The notes beneath the pieces were generated by a model. That model saw only the letters and a program-made list of their open reading frames with translations. It made no database searches and was not told where the DNA came from. From Epiperipatus broadwayi (lineage: Eukaryota; Onychophora; Udeonychophora; Euonychophora; Peripatidae), in contig JAQFVV010000206.1 in the NCBI GenBank assembly GCA_028023455.1, forward strand, positions 777,861 through 841,860: a stretch of 64,000 bases of DNA. The letters run 5' to 3'. Below are positions 49,691 to 60,794 of this stretch, piece by piece. Position numbers and translations under genes: made by a program. The stretch's first letter is position 1; each line of letters starts with the position of its first letter.

Positions 49691-52309
49691 TATAAATTAT
49701 ACTTGTATTTAAATATTAATGTATCTGAAAATGTGATGTATTGGATTGATAATGAAAGTAATGGCATATGGATATAAATGATGGTAAACATATTCTAAAA
49801 ATTGTACATGAATACTTTACTAATATGTAGTGTTTACAAAATTATATAAAAGAATAGTTAATTTAGTTATAAGAAAGTGTTAAGAAAAATAAAGATATCA
49901 AATTAAAGTTGATAATGAAGTTATACATATATGTTTAACTTAGAAAGAGTATATTGTTATTAAGTTAAACAGAATGATTAGTGAAAATATGAATGAAATA
50001 AGAAATATGTATTTCAATTTATTATTTTAATGCATGATAAGAAAAATAGAACTATAAATATTTGCTGTTAAAATGCAGAATATTAATAAATATAAAAAGT
50101 AAATAACAAAACTTAGCATCAGTATAATGAAATTGTTAATAGTATAATTAGATAAAATTGTAATATTTTTTTTATAATCAGGTTAAATAAAAAATAACCA
50201 GAAAAGAGAAATGAAATGATAGAAAATTTTTTGGAAGGTTTCTATAGTAAAAAGCATATAGTAATATACATTTATTGTGTTATACTCATTGCCATCTATA
50301 GTTTCCTTTAGTGTGTAAATAACTAAATAAAGGAAAACAATTAAAGGCCTTATATTTAATAAATATATTTATTAATTTGGGATAAATTGAGAGTGAATGA
50401 ATAGTTTATTCATTAAAATTAAAAATTAAACATTTTTATTGTTATGTCAAATGACAACAATGCCTTATTGAGATTAGGAAAAAGAAAAATCACATGTTCA
50501 CGAGCTAGTATTTTTTAAAAAAAGTGAAAAGAAAACTGTGTTTTGTTACTATAGTTACAGAAACAAATCCAGCAAGAAGAACACACATATTTACTTTTGC
50601 TTAAAATTTTGTGGTTCTCTTACTTTGTTTTTACAAATAGATTCTAGACTTACAACAAGAAAATATACACTGTGAATAGAAAAATTATTCAATAAGAAAT
50701 GAACACAGATTTTTCAATAATTGATATCTTTATGATTAAAATGGAATGATTGACAACAAATGATATGTTTAACCATCATGAAGTTATGAAACTATCAAAA
50801 TTTAGCATGGATTGTAATATTGACAAAAGGAGTGGTTGAATATCATTTAAGAATATAACTGTTCATGGAGCCCTACATTTATATTTTATTATCATCAATG
50901 TTTCAAAGAAATTGTCATGGGATAGTGGAATCTAAGTTAAAATATATATTTAAGCTAAACTTGGTAACAGACACTAAAAGAAAAATGTCTTCTAAATTAT
51001 CTAAATAAAATAAAATTTCACTTATCAGTAATGGTTAAGAGTATAATAGTAGATTAATGATAAAATATTTATCAAAGTCTTTTTATTAGTAATCTTAATT
51101 ATGAGGTCATTTTATCTTATCATTCAATATAAGTTTAAATAATAGACTCACATAATTAAGATTTAAATCAATTGTTAATGTATTAAGTTTTTGAAACAAA
51201 ATCAAAATAAAGCATAAATAATATTCTATATAATTTATTTAAATTATGTAATAATTATTATTAAAAGCATTGAGTCCAAGATATAAAACATATGAATAGA
51301 AACTATATATATATAAGATAATAATATTAATGTTTTATTACATTTACTTTTTTTATTGTGTGATAAAGGATTTGTAATTAACCTTTTAAGACTGCAGTAT
51401 AATAATTTTAATCATAGACCATTTCTACAGATAAATTATAAAAATATATTACATGATATTAAATTGCTGTTGGTAAAATAGAACTATGTTCTTGGCCTTA
51501 GCTACCTCAATGAGTTAGTTTACTTCAATAAATATTATTATTATAAACCTAAGTACTTTCATTTGTCTATTGCATAAATCATTATAAAATTATTTTATTA
51601 CACAGTTTATTTACAATTAAAATATTTAAGGGTATATCCCATACAATATCTCATTAGCAAATAAAATATTATTTATTGAACTTTATCTTCTTTGCCAAGC
51701 AAAATTACTTATCATGGACAATCCATTGGCATTTTAAAAATTCATAAGTCCATTGTAGATGTTAATCCAAACTATTATAAAGGAAATTTATGGATTAATT
51801 CATTTATTTGTTTGTTTATTATTTAGTTGCCTAAGTACATTTATCCATTATATTTTCTAGTTTGATCAAATACATGGGCATTTGTATATCAGGCAGCTCT
51901 TCATTCATTATTTTATTAATAATTGTCCATTACATTTGTAGCTTCTTCAACAGGGGAATATTGCTATATATGAAACACAGTTGCTTCATTAGCATTGTTT
52001 TTATATTTTGGAAGTTTCCATATAATATATATGAAAATAATTCTAGCATATACCACTAACTGAAATAAATATCAAATCACCTCAAACATTAAGAAATTTT
52101 CAGCTACACCCTCTGTGAATAAACATATTTGAGTCCTTATCTCAGAACAATTAAGTACCTTTTTTGAAATAGCTATTTTGAGTAGCAGACACTAATATAT
52201 TTTTTCATAGAGGATATAGCTGAAAATTTTTTAACAGTTGAGGTGATTTGAGATTTTATATATATATTAAATATTGTATGGCACTATACTAATAATTATG
52301 AATAAAATT
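49691..52309. other. AT-rich spacer without recognisable genes
   Basis: No coding signal; the open frame at 51862-52059 is short and hydrophobic, as expected by chance in AT-rich DNA. The words TTCAGCTACACC and TAGCTGAAAATTTTTTAACA near 52100 and 52218 hint at a weak inverted repeat. Confidence 0.55.
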
Positions 52310-52548
52310 GAAAATCATATAACATTAGAATACTAGCAAAAAACAAAATTTTGCTAAAATTATTTTATGACCATGGTTTTACCTATTAACAAATAGACCT
52401 TTTCATGTGAAATTCAACTGTTGTTGTTTGTATCTAGTTGAATTTCACCTGAAAAGGTCTACTTGTTAATAGATAAAACTATTATGTTTTTTTTTTTTTT
52501 TTAGTAAACTTTTGTTTGTTGACAGTATTATGATGTTATATGATTTTC
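52310..52548. repeat. Hairpin made of two Penelope-like 3' untranslated ends
   Basis: Arms 52310-52419 and 52436-52548 are inverted copies. They contain GGTTTTACCTATTAACAAAT and AGACCTTTTCATGTGAAATT, the same order as the 3' part of the subfamily-2 copies at 27.9 and 29.27 kb (ACTTGAGAAGGTCTATTTGT). Coding sequence is absent, leaving only the mirrored tails. Confidence 0.75.
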
Positions 52549-52699
52549 TATTTTATTGTATATACACATAATCACTTTAATTATTGGACGAATTAATTTC
52601 TAATAGGTTATTGTGGATAACGACAAGGTTGCATTACTTATATATAAATTAGTTAATAAATAAATAATGCAAAATCTCTGTCAGATAATGAAAAATTTT

Positions 52700-52931
52700 C
52701 TTCAAGTATAAAGTGTGATAAACAGAGTAGCTAAAATTCAAAAAAAAATAATCACAAAAAATATTTCCCAAGCACTTTTGGTACCATGTACCAGAATCAT
52801 TGGTGACATATTGCAGTTAACATGTCACCATGATTCTGGTACACAGTACTGAAAGCACTTGGCAAATAGTTTTTTGTGATTAATGTTTGTTTAATTTTAG
52901 TTACTCTGTTTATCACTCTTTATAAGTGAAG
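52700..52931. repeat. Long hairpin, arms about 110 bp
   Basis: The outer ends CTTCAAGTATAAAGTGTGAT and ATCACTCTTTATAAGTGAAG pair, as do the inner ends CCAGAATCATTGGTGACAT and ATGTCACCATGATTCTGG; the loop is about 11 nt. Non-coding, foldback type. Confidence 0.85.
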
Positions 52932-54664
52932 AATAATATAAATTAGTTACAAGTTGTTGTTGTTTTTACATAAAATCTAAAACTAAAATTTGTTCAAAAA
53001 ATTTCTGTCATAGAATCTTCTTTATTACATTTTAATGTTGATTTAATTAAAAATTATTAAGTAATGTAAAACGGAAGTACCTTTGACAAAAATAATGAAT
53101 CTGTTATAAGGACATTGTTTGTTGTTTATTAGTTTGTTTTGTTGTATTATTTAATAAATAAACTAATACCCATTCTAACATTTATAACTGCCTAAAGGTA
53201 TTTACTTCCCTTAATAGCTTTAGCTTTTGTTATTTTTTTTTAAATCTATTTTTAGATAAATTAGACATAAAATCAAATATTATTAAGATTGTAGAAATAT
53301 TTGATTTAATGTTGTAATTAGATTATAAAATTAACATCCGCTCATAAAGCCAAAATATAAATAATTTCTCGTAGATATTTTTCCTTTTTAATTTTAGTAT
53401 TAGACTTTGAATACATATTGTTATGGCGATTAAAATTAAACACAATGATATTTTATATATTATTATGATTTTATTTATAATCTTTTGAAGTGATATTTTT
53501 TTTTTAAATCAATGTAATATTATTCTCTTTGCACAATACAAGTTATTTTGCATGCTTAAATTGTTCTTATATGTATATAGGTAATAATAAAAATTAAAAA
53601 TTTTGAAAATATATATCTATAGAAGAATGAATGAGTGGGTATAGAAAATCGGGCATTTAATGATTAATGCATCTGGAGATTGAATGTTATTCCCAAAATG
53701 CATATATAGTAAAAGAGTGTTATTTGAATTTCAGTGCTGGTGGATGTACATGATATGGTAGAGTTGAGTTAAGAGAAGTGTTGAGAAAAATGAAAAAAAA
53801 TGGAATGTATATATATAAGACATATAAATGTTAAAATTTCACTAATAGAAAATGATAATATTTCTTTTTATTTTGAAAAATAATATTAACTTTTAAAAAA
53901 AAAAACTTGAAATTTTGATTTTATAATTTTTTGGTGATCTATCTTGTATGATAAATCTTTAAATAGACATATGCTAGGCAAAGAGGTTATTTCTAAAAAA
54001 ATAATAATAATTAAAACATTATTCACCTAGCTATCTAATTAAGCTAAAAGAAAATGATGTTTTCTAATCTTGCTTCACTTTTAACAAAAATCAAAAGGTA
54101 GATTCATATAGACAAATAACATTGGATGGTGATTGGATATCTGTGGACTGGTTATCTAAAAAAATCTAATTATGATAGAAGCCATTTGATCCCAAGTCAG
54201 AGGAAGGACTTCACATCATATATATATATGATATTGCAAAAGACACATTAATTTAAACCTTGATTAGAAGTAACCATGATTTCAAAAGTTTTATTTTTTA
54301 TTAAATTGTGATAAGTGCAAAATTTTATCTTTTAATTCATGAATACCTTTAAATTTTTAGAGATATCGCTTTATTATATCATTGTTCCCTATGTTAATAA
54401 TGACATGAATATTTTTACATTTAAAATATGACCTTTTTTCAGTTTTTGTCTGGAAATCAGGCAAAGGACACTTCATACAAGAAAGATGCATATGTTAATA
54501 GCCTAGAAATGCAACCTAATTACTTTTGTAGCTATGCAAAGTACTCCTACTTGCTCAGCAATATTTCAATAATGTCAAATTATTTTTTAGGACCATAGTA
54601 ACTGGTTTCTAAAAGCAGGATATAATTTTATAATACATATCTATTTTCTTCAAATGTGTAAGCT
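52932..54664. other. AT-rich spacer
   Basis: No gene. A weak inverted pair, GAAGTACCTTTGAC near 53075 and CTAAAGGTATTTACTTCC near 53193, surrounds a small ATTAGTTT/AAACTAAT hairpin. Confidence 0.5.
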
Positions 54665-54762
54665 TGTGTTTAAGACCTGTAGAGGTTCCTACCTTCACAT
54701 TTTCAACCGCACATGCTTTAGGTTTATTGCCTTAGTAAATATCATCTATTATGAATAGTAGA
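54665..54762. repeat. H1-family half-hairpin (right-type arm)
   Basis: TTTAAGACCTGTAGAGGTTC, CTACCTTCACATTTTCAACC and GCCTTAGTAAATATCATC are the inverted counterpart of 47868-47960, including the GTAGAGGTCC-type tip. Only one arm is present here. Confidence 0.75.
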
Positions 54763-54833
54763 ACATTTTTTATTTTCTGACAATTTTAATTTCTGAAGTA
54801 GGTCATAATCTGATCATTTTGTCTTTAAACTAC

Positions 54834-55379
54834 AGTGAATATTGACTCTGACATTTATGTAAACAAATACGCTTGTTTGGAGGTCTTGGTAAAGCTCCAT
54901 CTATTGATCATTAATACAAGCGATAGCAGGTTTTTACGTATATAAAACTTGTTTTGTTTTTCATAAATGTACCTTTAAAGTTTTCTTGCAATAATATAGA
55001 TTGCAGAAGCTTTGATTATCTGGAGAAACTGAACTGTTATCAGACCCACATAGCTATCTAGTTTGATAGGCTGAGTTTGAAGACATTTAGGTGTCTAAAA
55101 AATTCATGCTTGCAAACTGATAGAAACATTTTGCATAAACGCTTGGAGTTAATATTTAGGTTTAGTTTCTAACTCCTATCCCTTCACTGATGAGAGAAAA
55201 TCAGCTTGAAATCAGCTGATCTGAGGGTGGAGCAAAATGAAAGAGGCAGTGAATATTGACTCTGATGTTTATGTAAACAAATATGCTTGTTTGGAGGTCT
55301 TGGTAAAGCTCCATCTATTGATCATTAATACAAGCGATAGCAGGTTTTTACGTATATAAAACTTGTTTTGTTTTTCATA
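54834..55379. repeat. About 130-bp direct repeats flanking a 280-bp core
   Basis: 54834-54966 and 55248-55379 are nearly identical (start GTGAATATTGACTCTGA; end AAACTTGTTTTGTTTTTCAT). Between them is a less AT-rich core with CAGCTTGAAATCAGCTGATC. This could be a tandem duplication of about 414 bp or a small LTR-like element. No ORF. Confidence 0.8.
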
Positions 55380-55545
55380 TATATATATGATAAACAAAAC
55401 AAGTTATAAATTTCGTAACTTGCTCTTAGCTTGCATTTTATGATCACTAGATGGAGCTTTACCAATAGCTCCTAACAAGCTTTTATGTAAACAAAAGCTT
55501 GTTAGGAGCTATTGATAAAGCTCCATCTAGTGATATATATATATA
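55380..55545. repeat. Nested inverted pieces of the 54.8-kb repeat
   Basis: AACAAAACAAGTTATAAATT mirrors the end of the preceding repeat. GATGGAGCTTTACCAATAGC and its inverse GAGCTATTGATAAAGCTCCA lie either side of AACAAGCTTTTATGTAAACA. The segment folds onto itself and onto the repeat upstream. Confidence 0.75.
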
Positions 55546-56277
55546 TATATTGTAATCTATCAAAGATTGATTGTACAAATAGATAGATATCACAACAAAT
55601 GGTTGGTTGATCAAACCCCTAACCAACTAAAAGTCAACACATTGGGCAAATCAAAATTATAACTTACAAAAGATGCATGGATATATGGATAGAGATCTCA
55701 ATTCATGGCCTTTCAATATCAACAAAACCTATAGTATTAATAATAAACTCAATAATAATATAGGCTAATAATAAGCTGGATATATATATAATTAGCTCTA
55801 GTGCACATATGCTGATGTTATAGGAGCCAAAAATAAGCATTAATATGACAAATGCAAAACAGTTAGGCCAGGAGACGAGTTCTCATACTCTGTCTTAAAA
55901 TTTAATAACTCTTTAAACTTTTAAGCATATGATACAGTTAGGATTAGGTTACTTTCAAATCTTCTTTCTCCATCACATCTAAAATACAACTAAATCTTAT
56001 AATTAGCATGATTATCTTTCAAAATGATTAGATTTAAGATATACTTCTGCTTTATTAAATTAACACATCTTATTTTATGCCACATAGTTCTTTCTTAAAA
56101 TAATTTGATCGTAAACAGTAATTCTTTATCAAATAATTTTATATAAGTAAATTTCAGAGTTCTTTTATGATAAATTATCTCATAATCAATAATTTTGTTC
56201 TTGTCTTTATTTTTTAAAAACCAACCAGGAATGTGATTCTAGTAAAACAATAATAGCAAGAAGACGTGATCTTACCC
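55546..56277. other. AT-rich spacer
   Basis: No coding signal; less AT-rich words at 55860-55890 (AGGCCAGGAGACGAGTTC) are unassigned. Confidence 0.5.
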
Positions 56278-56334
56278 TTAAGATAATATCTTAAAACAGG
56301 CAAAACTTTCCATACAGTTTAAGATAATATCTTA
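56278..56334. mobile_element. Very short retroposon end, family GGCAAAACT, copy 3, between 16-bp direct repeats
   Basis: TTAAGATAATATCTTA at 56278-56293 recurs exactly at 56319-56334. Only 25 bp lie between (AAACAGGCAAAACTTTCCAT plus ACAGT), equal to the end of the 47.2-kb copy. It fits an insertion truncated almost at once. Confidence 0.6.
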
Positions 56335-57998
56335 TTGAATTAAACACTATCACTAAAATTAAATATGAAGAAATTCTTAAATTAAAAATAATTATAATAC
56401 ACTAGGATGATATTCATAATATTGTGAGTAGAAAAGAGATTTTGTTCCATTTCAAAATATCACACTAATAGGTTTTTTTCTTAATCGTCTACTAAAATAA
56501 AATTAAGCAATCTTAATATCTCAAATCATGATAAATAAAGTGAAGTGATCTTCGAACTTAATCAAGAATAAATAAAATTGATTAAAGTGATCTTACCACC
56601 AATTGAATAAAATGTTTTTATCATATTTAATTAAATAAAATAATATTCTCTGATGGTATCTTAACATCAGTAATACAATTTTAAATAAAGTGACTTTCAT
56701 ATCATATTTATTTATATTCTTGTATTCTCAATGTATAAAATAAATAAATATGATTTTGTGGTAATATTAGATTTCTGAAAGATGGAGATGATGATAAAAG
56801 GGAGCTAAGCATAAATGAATAATTAAAATAACATTCTTTGATAATTTTAACATTTAACAGGCAATATCAAGCTATTTTACAACTTTACAACTTACAAATT
56901 ACTAAACATTCCCCCAAAATAAAAATAATGTAACGGAAAATTATTTGTTACAATTTAGAAATAATCATAATAATATCCAATAATTAACAAATCTTATCAT
57001 GGCTTTGATAAATTCAGTAAGTTCTCACATTTAGTACACTATCTTACTATTATAGAGTCTCTAGGTGAAAACATTCAATACACTAATTAAAATTTAATCT
57101 TACCAATCCTTGATTGGTGATAATTGCTGAAGAAGATGTATACAATTCTATGTAGCCACATATACAGTTATAAATTTAATATCAGATATTGTATTAGATT
57201 TAAAACATTTGAATATGCTACCTAGGCACAGCTACAAAATCTACACATCAACATCACTCATAACAACAAAAAGTGCAACTGAAGGGATGGGTGGCATTCT
57301 GCACTACCTCCAAAATATAAAATGCCAGAATAAAGATATGGTTAAACATATCACATAGCTTTAAATAAAATATCATTAAAATATTCATATTAAGGGGTTT
57401 TTGAAAAAGAAATGGCAAATAGAATGATGACATGAATTCACAGAAGCACCTACACATGAGGGCAATAATGTGCTAGAACTTTGTCTCTAATCAGGAAATA
57501 TTAGAATATATCATCAAAACAAAGAGGGATTTGTCTAAATAAAGTATTCCATGCTTCATATCACAAAATTAAATAACAAAACTCCCTAACATAAATAATG
57601 TGTAAAACTGATAAAACAATAAATATATCAAAATGTAGTTAAATAGAAAATTGTGGAATAATAATTAAACAATAAAAATATGCATCAGCTTTTAAACTCT
57701 TCCAGAAATATACACATATTCAAAATAACTTCATAAAGGGATCAGAGCAGTACATTTTAAAATATTAGTTCTCTAGCAATACTATGAGAATTTAACATAA
57801 AAATACCTGTTACAATCATGTAAAAAAATTATACAGAAATGCATAGAAATAAGTGTATGGCATTAAAAATAAACTAAATATTAAATAATAATATTTCTAC
57901 CTGTTACAAATAAAATAAAGAGTCCTTAATCTTGATATTCGTACCATTGCGTTGGATAAATCAATAAAAGCGTTCTTGAATATTTTGTAGATCTTCTG
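56335..57998. other. AT-rich spacer
   Basis: No gene signal. A 67-codon minus-strand frame at 57254-57457 is Cys- and Phe-rich without a recognised motif; the surrounding 57240-57480 is slightly less AT-rich. Confidence 0.5.
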
Positions 57999-58382
57999 GG
58001 ATATCAAGATAATCCTTCTAAACACTTTTCTTCTTCATTTCCTTTATTTCTGCTATCTTTATATACAATATTCCAATTCAAATAATTCTTCTTACACTTT
58101 TTTTAGCAAAAACTTTTTATTATAATATGCATTTATTTTTATTATAATATGCATTAAAGAATTTTAAGAAGTTAATAGAAAATTAATAATTTTGAGAATT
58201 GATAAATGTGTATAAAATATGAAACATATTATGTAATGTTTTATATTGTTATGTGTATTTGAATTGTGAAGATCTGATGAATACTGAATGGTACAGTTGA
58301 AACTGTAATAATATAATAAAAAGTTTGGCTAAAAAAAGTGTAAGAAGATTTATTTGAATTGCAATATTGGATATCAAGATAA
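57999..58382. mobile_element. TIR element inside 14-bp direct repeats
   Basis: GGATATCAAGATAA occurs at 57999-58012 and 58369-58382. Inside, from 58064 to 58371, are inverted ends of about 65 bp (CAATTCAAATAATTCTTCTT and AAGAAGATTTATTTGAATTG). The left side has 51 extra bp outside the TIR. The exact direct repeats suggest a target-site duplication; the asymmetry suggests a composite insertion. Confidence 0.65.
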
Positions 58383-59818
58383 CATAAAAAAAAATTAAAC
58401 TAATACACTTCAATTTAAAAAATATGAGGTAAGAAAAGACTTAAAGTTATTAATGCAAATAAAAATATTGCCACTCAGCCTGGATTATGGTAGATTAAAC
58501 AAATAAAATAAAAATACAATGAACATTATACATTTCACATAGTCCATTGTATAAATGAAATTAGCATTTTTTCCAAAAAACACAACTAATCATTCACTGA
58601 CAACTATAATGAAGAGTAATTATTCTGGAGCATGATGAGATTAAGAGCATTTAAATTAATATTTCTGGAGACTAAATTGAGCATTGCAATAAAGTAAAAT
58701 AAACATTTTTAAGAGCAAACATATTTAAGAACTCGTAGCCATCTTATTGAAAATATATTCCATTCTTTTCAAAACTAATGTGAACACAATAAAAATATTA
58801 TTTTATAAAGTTATCATTTATAGTACATTTAAAATAATAAAGCATATTCAATACATTTCAGTCTTTTATCAATAATATGCCAATTAATCTGCATAAAGTC
58901 ATAGTTGGGTTTTATTTTTCATTTAAACATAATTTTATGTTAAATACACAGATATTTTATGATAGCATTCAGCATCAATTCTTTAAAATACAACAAATGG
59001 ATACACAAAGTCTTTCCGTTATTAAATCATTTCATAGTGAATAGATATAACAATCTTAAAAAGTAACATTTTAAAAGTCTTTCATCATTTAAAAGATCTT
59101 GTAATTTTAGTTTAAATAGTCCTTATAAAATGAAATCATACCAAAAAGGACACACTTGAAAATGATAAAAAAAATATTTAGCGTACTTCAAATATAACTG
59201 TTTCATAAAGACCTTTAGAAAAAGCAGTTAAAATCTTTTTAATAATATTAATTTAAAATAATTTAAAATGTATTGCATATAATTCAAAAATTACCCTCTT
59301 TAAAATAAAGTTTAAATACAATAAAGAAATTGAAATTAGCAAAGTTTTTACAATGCAGAAATAATATCTTTGATTAAATTTCATTGTCACAATAAATTTC
59401 AAAGACAACAATTCACTTCCTGAATATATAGGTGTAGAATTTCTCATAATGCAATCTTGGAGAAGTTTAAAGCGTTGAAAAGTGATCAGTTATAAAAATA
59501 CCTGGACATATATTTACTCTTTAACAATACATATTTTACTAAACTAACAAAATTAATTTAAAAAAATTATAATTTAGAAAGTAAGTTGATAAATGTCTCA
59601 AAATGTGTGTATAGGTGTGTGGGTTTTTTAACAACATCAGACATTTATAGAGTAAGTTATGTGATTGATATTGATTGATATGATTGATAACTGAATTCTA
59701 TCCGAGATAACCTAATTAACAAAAGGCCAAATTTTTTCTGGTAGTTATTGGAAAGTTCTGAAAATAATTGCATTTAATATAATTCCAGAATATTCCAGAG
59801 CCAATCATCTATACTTTT
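58383..59818. other. AT-rich spacer
   Basis: No ORF, hairpin or repeat that I can define. Confidence 0.6.
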
Positions 59819-60153
59819 AGTAAGTAGGTAATCTTTTTTCTTCATTATTAAAATTGTAATTATAATTATGCAATCTTTTGCATATATTAGTGAAGCTGTA
59901 GTTATTTAATATTTAAGATTTTATAAGCTTAATACTTTTGGGATGAATCTTTGGACCCATACTCATAGCTTTAAAATGGTAACTCTATTATAAGTTGTTA
60001 TTCATTTATGCAAATGTATTTGAATATTTAAATAGTCCATTGTTTGGAGAGAGCAAAGAAAGCTTCTCTTTTGTTAATAGTGCTGAGGTCATTTGCAATA
60101 CAATAAGCCTCTTTAATCTTTCTTTTGGCATCATTCTTGTCTATGCAAACAAT

Positions 60154-60417
60154 TTAGGCAATAGTAGGTTCAAATGAGTGGCCTGTGGTTGTTTGATCCT
60201 CCCAGAATATCAATGTTCCTTCGATTTTGTTGTATGCTCTGTTGTATATGAATTTATGCTGGCAAACTATTGTGTTGATGTTAGAATGAATCTCACCATA
60301 GTAGGTGATGCTACAACCACTTTGTGAGTATGTCATTTTATAAACCACATGAGGGGTTTGATTCTTTTCTATTTTGTCCTTGGCATTATTTATTAGTTGG
60401 TTAGTATTGGGAGGCAT
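60154..60417 (-). pseudogene. GIY-YIG domain fragment of Penelope-like copy A (open 87 aa)
   Basis: Starts with MPPNTNQLINNAKDKIEKNQ and continues VVYKMTY, SGCSITYYGE, CQHKFIYNRA, KIEGTLIF, TTTGHSFEP. VVYK and YYGE stand where the GIY and YIG strands lie in this nuclease; the YYG form replaces YIG. A stop after EPTIA separates it from the KRKIKEA end. The frame overlaps the upstream 133-aa frame by 25 bp, showing a frameshift. Confidence 0.75.
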
Positions 60418-60794
60418 TCTGAAGCTGAATTTAAATTCTTTAAAAAGTTTTTAACTAGTTTTGAGGTTACACTCTGTATAAATGGAATTGTTATGTATTT
60501 CTTATTTTCTTTGGGCTGTTTGTTGTTGAGCTTTTTATAAAAGGTTTTTATTCTCTGATTAATTATGTTGTATTTAAAATCTATATTGGTCATTTCTTTT
60601 GTGTATTTGTCTATGTAGTTTCTCCTATCTACAAAGTATTTGTATAAATGATGACTTCTGAATAGGAAAGTATTCAAACTTGCCCATTTATATGTGTTGG
60701 AAGTGTTTGAATTTGAATTGGTATATCCTCTTGGGTGCAAAGATTTAATGATCATTCTGTATCTTAGGCTTGTGTTTTCTCTTTTTATCATCAT
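60393..60794 (-). pseudogene. Linker after the reverse transcriptase of Penelope-like copy A (open 133 aa)
   Basis: Longest open frame of the window. It begins MMIKRENTSLRYRMIIKSLH and PRGYTNSNSNTS and runs to the MPPNTN overlap. Between the YVDD block and GIY-YIG domain, Penelope-like proteins carry such a Lys/Asn-rich thumb and linker with Y.HP...N.xxS..H; here SLHPRGYTNSNS. It is part of the element, not a host gene. Confidence 0.7.

Noticed and set aside
59995-60177. 60-aa plus-strand frame, with a very similar one at 62472-62654
   Set aside because: They are antisense to the KRKIKEA end of the Penelope-like copies. Similarity between them reflects duplication of the element.
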